Assembly: GCA_022496805.1 (NCBI GenBank)
Contig: CM040103.1
Coordinates: 6,404,001-6,468,000 of the forward strand
DNA length: 64,000 nucleotides
Reading direction: 5' to 3'
From: Pohlia nutans
Taxonomy: Eukaryota > Streptophyta > Bryopsida > Bryales > Mniaceae
The notes beneath the pieces were generated by a model. It ran no database searches. It worked only from the letters and a program-made list of their open reading frames with translations, and had not been told where the DNA came from. The position numbers and the translations under genes were made by a program. This document shows positions 1 through 11,525 of this stretch, one piece after another. Position 1 is the first letter of the stretch; each line of letters starts with the position of its first letter.

Positions 1-44
1 ATAATACTTGTTCTTTCGACCTTGACAACAACGTACAATACACT

Positions 45-230
45 GATTATCCCATTTAGTGTGTGTAGTACTTATTCCTGAAGTACGCACTATTTTGCCA
101 AATCTCAAAATTAGTGAGGACTAAAAATTTCATCACACTAATTTTACAACATAATGATATTTAGTATCATCTTTACCTATTAATCACATGCATTATAAAT
201 CCACCCCACCCCACCCAAATAGGATAACTT
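45..230. mobile_element. Short inverted-repeat element (GATTATCCCATTTAG family), copy 1
   Basis: GATTATCCCATTTAGTGTGT at the left and CCCAAATAGGATAACTT at the right are inverted. The interior (TTTGCCAAATC, AAATTAGTGAGGACT, TAATGATATTTAGTATCA) matches copy 2. Confidence 0.68.
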
Positions 231-1631
231 GTAGCTGCTTGTTTATTGTCTATGTCTTGTTTATTGTCTCTATCCTATGAAGAGTGAGACTACAAAAACA
301 CTTCATTTTCAAGGAGCTACATGGCTGAACAATATAAACAAGCCGTAAAACAAAATTTACGGCAAATATTAATGTAGAGACTACACAACTACACCAATTA
401 TCATATTTAGCATGAGACCTACAATTAATCCAATTTTTCTACAATCCTCAAACTAATTTCGGTAGTACTATCCAAATTAGTTTGAGGATATAATGAGAAA
501 ACATCATTATTTTATTTAGATTATAATATTTTATTTGTCAAACAACTAAGAACAGTAAATTTAGAAATATTTTATTCTGATTTGGCATGGTAAATTCATA
601 CTAATTTGGGTGTAAATTTTTTAATGTAGCCCACACTATACCTACATTACTACAAATTATCTCAATTACTTCAACTAGACTTACTTCTAATTCCAAAATT
701 AGTCTAAGCTTTTGTTTTATTAGTCCAAGTCAGACTAAATGGTGTAGCCACTTGGTTGAAAAGAATTTCGGATTTTACCATCAGTGGACGAGCTTCAATT
801 GGATTGGGCATGATTAGATTGAAAGACCCTGACACCACATAGCATAGACGGATCCCACGGCCATTCACATGAATTATGCTTTCCCTGCATGCTGATGTCG
901 TTTCCAAGCGACATACATACTCGTAATAAAACTTTAATTTTATGTCACGAACATTCAAGCAGACAAACAGACATAGAAACCCCGCAGCAGATGTGTATTA
1001 AAAAAATGTGGCCTTTTGTTTTTCCTTCAGGGTGAGCAGACAAGGAGATAACTCGCCATGATACCCTCTGCCACTCAGAGAGCAAGACTACAAGCATGTC
1101 CTCGGGTATCTGTGCCCTTCAGTAAAAGTACTTACCCAGACTGCAACTCATGCTTATAAATGTATCTTATATATATTTAAAAAATAATACGAAACCTGTT
1201 ATCGTAGTGAGCCAATGCGATGAATGACAAGTAGGTCTCTACTTTGAGATTTGATGGAAATTTTTCAAGAACAAATTAGTGTAGTAAATGCCTGTTTGTA
1301 CCTGAGCGAGTCAGGCGGCTCGATTGCAATCCCTGACATGGATGATACTCCCCGGCAGACAGGCTCAGACGTCTACCGAAGAAGAAGAATGAGCGTACCC
1401 AAGTACCATCACTTACGCAGTCACTTGTTCCGTTAAAAATCAACAGTCAGGTTGGTTGTAAGAGGACGATCAGTCATGCAATGCAATCTCCCGAAAGGAC
1501 CAAGGTTTTAAAAAAATGTCAAATTCAATCCATCATGTTTTTGAAAAATCAATAATTCTAAAGAGACCAAATTTTAAGAACATTGCATGTGTTGGTCAAA
1601 AACATGAAGAACGTTTGAACACAAGGAAGTA
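231..1631. other. Intergenic DNA, nothing recognised
   Basis: AT-rich; apart from the hairpin at 446-489 I see no gene or element. Short open frames at 704-958 (minus) and 1251-1436 look like chance. Confidence 0.6.
446..489. repeat. Short hairpin
   Basis: CCTCAAACTAATTT and AAATTAGTTTGAGG form a perfect 14-base stem separated by about 14 bases. Nothing else recognisable around it. Confidence 0.7.
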
Positions 1632-1813
1632 TGCTCCACTGTCCCCATATTAAGCTTCATGTACCCTGAAATCAATGATTTAACTCCTCCAATGGTGTGA
1701 ACCCTAAGTACTATGGTGCAGATCCTAAGTACTATGGTGCAGATCCTAAGTACTATGGTGCGGACCTTACGCTAATAGGAATAGTAGTTTGAGCAAACAT
1801 GAAACATGACCAA
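1632..1813. mobile_element. Decayed Stowaway-like element with an internal 20-base tandem repeat
   Basis: GCTCCACTGTCCCCATATTA starts the copy, and AATAGGAATAGTAGTTTGAG matches the sister element at 24297-24426 in reverse. Inside, a unit of about 20 bases (ATGGTGCAGATCCTAAGTAC) is repeated about three times at 1703-1767, absent from the sister. Confidence 0.65.
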
Positions 1814-2351
1814 GAAGCCTAATTGTGTCTCATATTTTTTGAGCGGTTTTTGAGTAGATTCTATTTAGACTTCCTATTGTTCAATTTTTTTGTGTGTTTT
1901 TTACCAACATGTGCATTGTTCTTCACTGATTCTAGTGATATTGAATTCAGTCTTATCTCAATTATATTTTACATAATAAGGTCAATTCAATTTGTCATTT
2001 TAAAAATATGAATCCGTGGTTTTTTAGGGAATCAAGAAACTAACTGTTTAACGTCCCGATTTGATGAAAACCAAAAAAACGTTATAAAATGTTTGATGAA
2101 AACCAAAAATGGAGTTAACAGTCAAAGCAAAGTTGTAAATGTCAATGTGAAGATCACATTGTACAATTGGATTTATTCTATTCTATTTTATATTTTAAAA
2201 TCAACTTTGCAAGGTTTTCTCTTTAAATTCAAATCAAAATCCCAAATTGGCACCAAAACAATTAAAAATACGGTAATGAAATTGGAATAGCATGCACTAC
2301 AAGATGGTATGGTTTCCATTATTTGATTCTACTTATTTTGGAGAATCGTAT
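1814..2351. other. Intergenic DNA, nothing recognised
   Basis: AT-rich, with no coding signal or repeat ends. Confidence 0.6.
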
Positions 2352-2355
2352 TTAA

Positions 2356-2885
2356 CCCCTAAAAGCTCGAGGGGTGTTGGACAAAACATAGATGTGTTAT
2401 GATATGTGCCTTCCATATGTTTGATGAAGTTTGGTTCAATAAACAAATGTAGAGTATCATCTCTACAAATTATCTGTACGGTCAAATTTCCAAAAATAAC
2501 TTGAGATCAATTTTTAACCAATTTAAAAGCATTAACCTATGAAAATTTGTATAAATTATAATTTTCAATTTTAGAGTTCCAACTTTAGTATGATTGGTTA
2601 AAGTTGGGTTATCTATTGTAAACTTCAAAAAAGCAAAAGTAATGATGGAGGGATCATCATTACTTTCCCCAAATAGCAAATTTTATAACACTAAGACAAT
2701 GTTGAGGTGATCTACTTTGAAAAATTCTCCCGGGTGGAGTTTAACTCCAATTGCCATAATTCAAATTGGGTTCAAAAGTAGACCTGATGTAGTATTTTAA
2801 AATAGTTTTTATTTTTTCAAAATTTTCCGGGCAGCCCGTTAAATTCGGGCAGCGACCAAAAAATGGTTGTTTGAGCGCCTAGGGG
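2356..2885 (+). mobile_element. TTAA-flanked piggyBac-like short element, family 1
   Basis: Both ends are flanked by TTAA (2352-2355, 2886-2889). The tips are CCCCTAAAAGCTCGAGG on the left and GAGCGCCTAGGGG on the right. There is no coding capacity. The right subterminal block (CGACCAAAAAATGGTTG) recurs in family members at 8847-9388 and 47630-47770. Confidence 0.8.
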
Positions 2886-3229
2886 TTAAAGTCCCACTTT
2901 TGAACTAAAAATGAAACTTGACATAAACCAATTATGTTGCTTTTTCTAAGAATCATAATAACCTATTTTGAAAATCCAAATTGTACAAAGAATAGCCAAC
3001 TTGCCGAAGAACCAAGAGAAATTTTCGTGGATGAAAACTGTTCAATTTGGATGAGAATCTAACAGTTCAATTTGTGCGTTGTCCACATAGTGAATGCTGG
3101 CGCGTTAAAGGATTAACCCTTAAATGTCCCATGGGGATAGTATATACATTGTTGTATAATTGGGATTTGCTAGCAACAATGAACTCTAAATTGGGATCTC
3201 AATAACTCACTAGAATTGCATTGATTTAA

Positions 3230-4085
3230 CCCTCAACTTCCTGAACCATTTTCAGCGCGTTTTGGACCCTGATTTTTTCGGTTAGGGATACATGTTGTTC
3301 AAACTTATGTAGTTCACTTTTTGCAAAATCAACCGTAAGATCTTGTAGATATGCAAGTCACCTTCATGTTTACGAAGTTTAGGGTCAATCCGAGTTATAG
3401 GTTGCTTGGAAGGGACACAAAAGTGAAGGATACTCTAAGAAATTCATTGTTTTTTCACTGCTGAAAATGAGCTTTGACCGATTCTCTAAGGCACATACTA
3501 TTTTAGAAAGTTGGTGCCGTCTTAAATTCTGAATATAATCAAGTTCCCTACGGATGACAACAAGTTTTGTATTTTTAGAATTAAAAGTAAGTGAGAAAGA
3601 GGCCTTGACATGACATCCACTTTTTACTAGTTCACTTGTGACTTTGAGAGAAATCTTACAAATTTCGACAAATCTGATCTTCCATTGCAAAATCAAACAC
3701 GGTAGGTTGAAAGTACACAAAAGAACACATACAATAGGAAAAAGAATTTTGAAAAAAAGGTGAAATCCAAATGCAAGATTTGCATTTTAGTAGCTACACC
3801 CACCCACAAGCCGCCCTGCCCAACTGGAATACGTGGCAGCTCGTCATTCGCCCATCACTCTCTTTTGTTGACTTTTCTTCCTTGATTTTGTGACCACCCA
3901 GCACTTGTGGATTTTTGTAAAATTGACAATGTCCATTTCTCCAAATCAGACTACACCATTGGATAGCTAACTCGTTTCTACACAAAATTGGCCCAAATTT
4001 TGAATCATTCGGACACTCCTTCCTCAAGATATTTTCAGTTCTAAAAATAGAGAGACCCATTTTGGGTCGCCCAGGAAGTTAAGGG
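3230..4085. mobile_element. TTAA-flanked piggyBac-like element, 856 bases
   Basis: It is flanked by TTAA at 3226-3229 and 4086-4089. The left tip is CCCTCAACTTCCTGAACC; the right tip reversed is CCCTTAACTTCCTGGGCG. There is no convincing gene inside; two short minus-strand frames look like chance. Confidence 0.8.
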
Positions 4086-4123
4086 TTAAATTCCAACTTA
4101 TCTTGTGAACTCAAATCCATTAA

Positions 4124-4925
4124 CCCTTTAGTATCCAGGGTACTGTAGCAGAGAGCTCTGGATTTCAGTGGTTTTTTCCACTGTGATCGAGATTACCAGA
4201 AATAGAATGGATTAAATTAGGAAGTAGCCGCATAATTCTATGCTCAACTAGAGTGCACACATTTTATTAAAATTTGAGAATCATCCAATGGTGGGATTGA
4301 AAGATTATAATATGTATTTGAACTGTATAATGCACGCTCAAAAACAAGAATTTGGGGGGTGTGTGACTTCAAAGTTAAATAGAATTTGGGTTGAATTTTC
4401 AAAAATGAAAGTAAAGAAGTTCAGCTATGCCCTATGTCAACACCTCTCTGTTGCAATCTTTCATATTAAGAATAGACTCACACATAATTATTGTGAATTT
4501 TATAAGTGAAAGTGACTTATCCATATACGGTTTAGGCAAAAATTTATACGTTGAAAATTGACAGGAGTGGATACATTAGTCAAGATCGGATTACACCCAA
4601 TAATGGAAGATGAAGAAGAGAACACAATACAAAAAAACAAAACAAGATAACAAACTTCCAAACACAAGAAATACTGCATAATACATGTGTTGTATTTGTA
4701 AGTATTTACTGTATTTTCAAGTATTTGTAGTATTTTCGTGTTTTGTTGATAGGTATTTTGATAGTTGTACAATTCCAAATTGAAAATTTCTTTTTCTGGA
4801 AGATGTATAATGTATGTGGCATAATCTGAACTTCAAAACTAAAGTTCCAATTCTTCACGGATTCTTTGCTATTTTCATTTCGGACGTTGCAGTGACCAAA
4901 ATGTGGTTAGCTGGGCACTAAAGGG
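4124..4925. mobile_element. TTAA-flanked piggyBac-like element, 802 bases
   Basis: It is flanked by TTAA at 4120-4123 and 4926-4929, with tips CCCTTTAGTATCCAGGG and, reversed on the right, CCCTTTAGTGCCCAGC. It lies 38 bases from the preceding element. Non-coding. Confidence 0.8.
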
Positions 4926-5011
4926 TTAAAGGTATGGATTTATTCCAAATACAACCAAAATTCAACATACTCTACTGGTCGCAAAGGTACGTTCAGACGT
5001 TTAGGGGTTAA

Positions 5012-5758
5012 AGTATGACAGAGGAAGTATACATAAACCTGCTATAAAAAAAACATGAGGTTCAATTTTGGCTTCTTGAGTGGTTCTTTCCTTTAGAGGT
5101 AACTAATAATATGTTTTTCCCAAAAAAGAAAAGAAAAAGTCAGGGTAAGTACTGCCTAGTTAGAAAAATTAGTTAACTGGCAAAACATGCTTGGGAAGGC
5201 TCAGTCCCTGGATCTGATCGCTAGCTGGTGAGTAGTAAGTTAGTAGTAAGTTAGGAGTAGTACTAGTTCGTTCTTTTGCTGCTGTCAGCTATTGTCAGCC
5301 GGCCAGCCGCTGTCAAGGTTTAGGGAAAAACAAGGTGGAGGTGACAAGTATAACAACCCATCTCCATGTGAACCAGGTGAATCTACAAGGACCAGATTGA
5401 TCCGTCATCAGTTTTGTGTCATACGACGAGATTATCAGGCAGCGGCGGCATGCGAATACGTTCAGTTCAGTTGTGGCATCATCGTTTCCAATTTATTTTA
5501 TTTTATTTTATTTTATTTCGATTTTGATTTTGTTTTTGGATGGCTGGTCATCCCGAATTACTGCCCCTGAGCTCACATGCTTGTAATTATTGATTGACCA
5601 CAAGTGGGATTATTATGCAAAAGGATCAGATCTCGGGGCTGTGCATTTGTGTGCTGATCCAAGTTGCACAGGCGACGGAAGTTGCACAGAGAATATGTGA
5701 CTGAATCCTCCAGCAGACGCTGGGGCAGTGCTCAAATATTTTGGTAATTGGGAGCCTA
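5012..5758. other. Intergenic DNA, nothing recognised
   Basis: Includes the TTTTA run; a 92-codon frame (5292-5570) has no family resemblance. Confidence 0.55.
5494..5518. repeat. (TTTTA)n microsatellite
   Basis: Five TTTTA-type units in a stretch with no gene. Confidence 0.85.
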
Positions 5759-7076
5759 GGGGGTCTTTACATTAGTGACCAAGAGCGGGGATGGATAATT
5801 CTCTTGGTCACGGCCCTTGGTCAAGAGCCATGACCAAGAGCCAACTTTCCCATCCATTGGTCACTGACAATAGTGTAAAGTGAACTTGGACCAAAGGGAA
5901 GGTGGGCTGAAATTTTTAATGTATTTTTTTTGTGAGGCGAAACAAAATTACCGTAGTTTAATAGCAGGTTCGGCACAAAATAATTCTAAAAATAGATGCC
6001 TAAAATTTTGGAATATTATTGGCATTTTTTGCCGAATATAATATTAGTTATTTTTCAAAATTGCCGAAAAGTAAGAAATTTTTACTTCTCACAAGAATTT
6101 TACTTACAATAGAAGCTTTTGTGAATTCTAGAGGAGAGAAGGTGCTCCTTTTGTAATCAAGCTCACTTACATTAGTCCACAAAGAATATGGGTTAAGAAG
6201 TAGCAAGACTCTAGGTGAGGCTTTTCAAATGTGTTGTACACAGATTTTTGGAGTCCAATTGAGCATAGAAGATGAAGTTTTATAGAAATTTGTCCAACTA
6301 ACAAAAGTTGATAAATCAATCCTTCTTCCACCTCCAACAATTTTTGTGTCAAATTACGTCTTAATGCAAAAGATATGGACAAAACATTGCAGCCGTGTAA
6401 AGATCAAAAAATTAAAATGCGTTCATAACAGTTTTTTGGAGCTCATTTGTGCATAGAAGATCAACTTTTTTGGAATTTTGTTGGTCTAAGAAAAGTTTAT
6501 AAATCAAGTAATCTTTCATCTCCGACAAATTTTATGTCATTTGAAGACTCTATGCAAAAGTTATGCGTGTTATAAAAATGAAGACTAACTAGGTGCTTCA
6601 CCTCAAAGTTTACATATCCCATATGCATTGTTGGACACAACTCCACTCCACTTGCATAAAGCACAGAGCATTCTCCTCTCTTCTCTCACAACTTACTTGT
6701 CGTCCAATGCAAGAGAGTTGTACATTATAAAAACTTAAATAGGATTTAAGCCGAATTTAAAAAAATTAAAATAGAAAATTGCGAAAAATTAAAAAAAATC
6801 CATTGGTTTAAGGTTCTTTCAGCTCTTGGTCACCCGGAATTTGCGGTGAGAGAACCTATTTTGGTGGTCTCGCCGCATTATCCGGGTGACCACGAATCCT
6901 TATCCATTTCTGGACATGTAGGATTCCATGTCATTTTCTCATCCATTTTTAATCTTGGTCACTTCCTCCTTTTTTGGCTAGTGTAAAGTGTACTTGGACC
7001 GGCCGGCTCTTATCCTCCAATCATAGTGCAGAATTTCCCTTGGCCACGGCCCTTGGTCACTAGTATAAAGACCCCC
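5759..7076. mobile_element. Large Harbinger-like element, 1,318 bases
   Basis: Terminal inverted repeats GGGGGTCTTTACATTAGTGA at the left and matching TCACTAGTATAAAGACCCCC at the right. Flanking triplets are CTA and TTA. The subterminal regions hold repeated CTTGGTCA/TGACCAAG blocks. The middle contains two related units (about 6240-6380 and 6425-6565) and no intact gene. GGG tips plus three-base TWA-like target duplications point to PIF/Harbinger. Confidence 0.8.
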
Positions 7077-7079
7077 TTA

Positions 7080-7435
7080 GGGCATCCTCAATCTTCACGG
7101 CAAGAAGGCCCGCCAACGGCACTTTCCCGGGGTGGAGCCTCCTACGTGACCCAATCCCGCCGTCAAAGGCTGCAGTAAGTTCACAGCCACTCCAAATGAA
7201 CCTCATCAGCTGGTACTTTTATCTCCTTTTCCGGAGCTGGAAACTCCACGCTACAGCAGGTCAACTAGCGCAGGAGCTGCAATCGAGGAGCGCAGGAGTG
7301 CAGAATGAGGATACAAGAGCGCAATAGGGTTGGGGCCGCTTCAACGGCATTTTTTTTTTTTCCATCCTGCTGCCAAAACAGACACGCCAAATGCGAGTGG
7401 CGTGCCACCTTGCCGAGGCAAGATTGAGGATGCCT
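7080..7435. mobile_element. Short Harbinger-like element (GGGCATCCTCAATC family)
   Basis: The inverted ends are GGGCATCCTCAATCTT and AAGATTGAGGATGCCT, flanked by TTA at 7077-7079 and 7436-7438. The left TTA is directly against the right tip of the element at 5759-7076. Confidence 0.8.
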
Positions 7436-7438
7436 TTA

Positions 7439-8842
7439 CTATGGACCAAGAGCATTGACTTTAAATAAAAATGGATTATTGGGTCTGACCTTAGGGAAGA
7501 GGTAATGCGGGGACACCCATTTTTCTTGGGCTAAATATCACTGTAGCAAATATATTCCGTCCATGATTCCATTCAAATGCATTCTCTTCTTTCATTTGAG
7601 CAGAGCTCTTAGTAGCGTAGTTGTTTGTTCTCATTGTCACACTTTATAAAAATGCAATTTTTAAGGCTCTCGGGCCTTTGACTAAGGTGGAGGCACTAAT
7701 ACTTGTTAGTTTAAGGATTTTGACCTATTTAGAGCGATGGTTTTCAATGATAAAAAAATGGCAGCACATAAAACTTTGGATTTAATAATCAAGCCCAAAT
7801 TTTAATTAATTTTGTCACAACATATGAATTAATTTTGATCACTATTGATGTTAGTAGGGAAACCAATTAACTCATATTTCATTTCTAGTCAAATTAGTTT
7901 GCTAACTTGCCATTCATAATTGATCACCAAACTACTAAAACTAATCGTTGTGATAATTTGATTAGGAACTCACGAAGTTGAAACAGGTGCTTCCACATGT
8001 GACTTGAATTGGTCCTGAACATGTTATGATGATTTTACCTTAGGTGTTAACCAAACTTGAACTAGGTGGAATAACCATTCAAAATCTGTATAAATTTTTG
8101 CTCCAATGAATTAAAAATACCCTATATTTTTTCTCACATAGTTTAATAAAATTTTGAAAGTGACCTCTCAGGATTGAAACTCAAAAATACTCCTTTCTTT
8201 TTAAATTAAAAAATGTCCTTTATAGGTTGAGAGCTACTCAATACATTCTAGCCTCTAAACATTAGTAGGGAGTGGGGTTTCACAAATTGTACAGGGATAA
8301 AATAAAAATAAAAACAAAACTCTAAAATGAATATTGTAGTCCAATATAAATTGTCATTTAAATTAGGACAAGGTATGTGTGGTGAGATGACAGAATTGGA
8401 ACTTGTCTTAGACACCCATGAAATACGGGGGAACTTACTACAAATTTGAACCCAATCCATTGGAATAAATGAATAATTTTATTTTACTATATTGTGAAAT
8501 CTTCATGACTTTTGAAACATACATCTTATAGAAGCTTCAAATCACATCATGGGAGGACAAAAAGTATTTCCAAAATTTCTCCAATTTACTAATGCATTGC
8601 TAATATATATATAATTTCGATGTGTAGAAGTGACAATTTTTTTTTTATTCATGTACCTTAAAGTCAAGCTTAAAGCATGTGCATGGAATAAAATTTTGAA
8701 CATAAGGTCCTTAGGTAAACTGTCCTATTTTTGTCACTATGTATTAGAAGTGTATATGTTAAAATTTCAAGTGTAACAAACTTATACGTAGTAATCACAA
8801 AGTGGTACAAATAATCACATGGCATAAATGATGCGATTTACC
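7439..8842. other. Intergenic DNA
   Basis: The start (ACTATGGACCAAGAGCATTG) resembles the subterminal text of the Harbinger-like element at 34537. The rest is featureless. Confidence 0.5.
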
Positions 8843-8846
8843 TTAA

Positions 8847-9388
8847 CCCCTAAATGACCGATCAACCATTTTTTGGTTGCAGCCCAAATAGTAGTGGATG
8901 CCCATGGGCAAAAAATGACATTTTCCAAGTTTTCATTTTTAGTTTAAATTGGGGGTCGAGATCATTTTCTAGTGCTTTTGAATACATTTCAATTGCAATA
9001 TTGAGGTTTACTAAGGAATTTTTCAAAGACTAAAACCTCAATATTATCCTAGTGTTATAAAACTTACTATTTTTGGAAACCAATGATGTTTACTCATTCA
9101 AAAAAATTGCCTTTTTTAAATTTTAGAATAGAATGTCTAGTTTTAACCAATCATACCAAATTTCAAATGCTAAGAATAAAATTTCTAATTTTGGTGAATT
9201 TTAAATGGTAAATGCTTTTAAATTCATTAAATGAGTATCTAGAACTATTTTTGTAACTTTGACCATACGGATAATTACTAAACATCATGCTTCTCATTTT
9301 CTCTTTTGGACCAAACTTCATTGAAGGTGTAGGAATAACATTTTATAACACAGCTAGGTTTTGCCCTTATCCCTATGTCATTTAGTGG
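8847..9388 (-). mobile_element. TTAA-flanked short element, family 1, reversed
   Basis: It is flanked by TTAA at 8843-8846 and 9389-9392. It starts CCCCTAAATGACCGATC followed by the CCATTTTTTGGTTGCAGCCC block, the reverse of the right end of 2356-2885. The right tip (TTTAGTGG) is degraded. Confidence 0.75.
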
Positions 9389-9392
9389 TTAA

Positions 9393-11410
9393 ACCATAAC
9401 GCCAAAATTTGCCACATTGTCATGGTCAAAAATCACATAGTTGAAGCCAAAGTCCGCAAAAATAAATCCAAAGAACAAAATGTTAGAACAAGGTACATAG
9501 GGTGTATATGCTAAGTATGTTAAATAGTTCAGGTGTGTATCTTGTTTCTTAGCATTGTATTTTTGGCTTTGGCTATGAGGATTTTGGCTTTTATTACTTT
9601 GTCTACATGACACACTTGGTTTACCTAATGTATTTGGTAGAACTAGCTTTGACATTTTGATTTTTTCTTTTAACCGAGCATTCCTTGGTTTTAGTTATGC
9701 CCTCTTTGGCATGGTCTTTGGTCATGGTAACATAGTCTTTGGCAATGGAATTTTGGAATTTAGCATTATGATCTATGTCGTGTCCAAAATTTTATTATAT
9801 ACACGAACATCAATGTCTTATATACAAATTCAATTGTAGAGATTTTATAAAGAAAGAAGAATGACTCTAATTCTAAAGTTAACATGAATAAAGCACATGT
9901 TGGAGATAAGTCTATTGATTTAATCACATATGTGCATTTGGATTCATAGTGAATGCTACATGTTCATACAAACACATTGGAACAAACTAGAGTAATCTCT
10001 ATTCCCTCCATTGCAAGTAGGGTTGCATTTTCCTTAAAAAGTCTCAAATTTGCATCCATTCAAGGACGCATATGTATCACAATATATACAACATTTCTAT
10101 CATCAAACCTATGATATATCAACGATTCAAACATTCTTTGCTAAATACAGAACACAATGTTGAACTTGCATCGGTGCTCTAATTTTGTAGCTTTTGAAAT
10201 TTATGACATTTTGAAATGCAACATCTCAATTCTAATGGGGTTAGAAACTTCTCTATGCATATCTATTCCTCAAAATTTCCAATGTTATTAAAAAAATCAT
10301 TGTTGGCCTCTCCAAAAAAGAATTTGATGTGGTGAACCTGAGGGGATATGTTTTCATAATGTGCCATTGTCGTCAAGAACTTGTGAAAAAGGGGTTTGTT
10401 CATTTTTTTTTCAAGATTAAATGAAATGTAATGATAGGATCTTTCTAATTTAAGTTGAAAGTGGGAACTTTAAAAAAATCACATTATTTTACAATATTTA
10501 TAAAAAAAAATTGAATTTAAATTTTTTTGTGCCAACGAAAAAGCTTGTTAGTATTCTTCAAAGAAATTTAGTTGAGTGAGAAAGGCTCCAAAAAGTTAAA
10601 TTTTTGCCTTCAATGGAGATAAAGGGATTTGATAAGATTCATTTAAAAATTTACAGCATCTCGTTGATTATTTACTTATGATGAAGCTTGAGAGCCCTTC
10701 TTGAGATAATCAAAACAATGGGCACATTTGCTCTGTCATTGAATTCGTTAGATTTGTCTTCTCTTTGAGGTGGCAATAATTCCATTGGTTGTCTAAAATT
10801 CCTAGTCCACACTAAAATTGAACTAGAAATCATAAGCTTTAAACCTCACTACATTACTCTCAACTTTTAACTTGGAATTTTGTAAAGCCAACATCATTGA
10901 CTTTAGCACATGGTTTATTATTATATTAGATTTGTTACCTTTTCTCTGTTTAATATCTTTGGATGATGTGAAGGACCTACATTGAACAAAAAGGGTGTGG
11001 ATTGTAACCTTGATTTACTTAACCAATGAAAGAGTGCCATAGTTTGTGCAAAACCTAGAATTGGAGCTTTGTACTTATATGTACATATTGAAATCCACAT
11101 TTATATACACCTAGACTTCTTCAATATCATAGCCTACACAACTTTAATGAACAAATTATATACAAAATTTACAACATTGTGATTATATAGTACTATAAAA
11201 ATTCTATGACTAGGTTTGGTACCAGTCTTCATCAAAGACCTTGTTGGTATTATAGAATGTCTTGCGTCTTGCTATTATATTGTATGCTCTTTGAAGAAAA
11301 ATGATACAAGAACGATTGCACCAAAAATATTAATATGATCCAATTGTGTCACTAAGTAGCATGGCGAGATACAATTCGTACAAGCATAGCTAGTAGTAGT
11401 AAGAATTCCG
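9393..11410. other. Intergenic DNA, nothing recognised
   Basis: 2 kb of AT-rich DNA without coding signal; short frames at 9389-9839 are low-complexity. Confidence 0.6.
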
Positions 11411-11525
11411 GTCCTCTTTCAAAGCCGGCGTGAATAAAGCGTCTTTTCAACCCACCCATTAATCAATGTTTACCGGACAAAGCACCATTTGTACAAGACT
11501 ACTTCCCCTTCTCGAGGGTAGTATA
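11411..11525 (-). repeat. Dispersed 110-base repeat, copy 1
   Basis: Shares the block (GG)CCGGCGTGAATAAAG.. to ..GACAAAGCACCATTTGTACA with four other places: 23089, 31085, 35986 and 39670. Unclassified. Confidence 0.55.

Larger units (their letters stand above)
3117..5007. mobile_element. Possible outer TTAA element containing two nested ones
   Basis: CCCTTAAATGTCC follows TTAA at 3113-3116, and GGACGTTTAGGGG-like text (GTTCAGACGTTTAGGGG) precedes TTAA at 5008-5011. The two tips could pair as CCCYTAAAYGTC, enclosing the complete elements at 3230-4085 and 4124-4925. The pairing is inferred from the tips only. Confidence 0.4.

Noticed and set aside
1703..1767. A CRISPR-like repeat array
   Set aside because: The units are directly tandem without spacers, within a eukaryotic transposon remnant.
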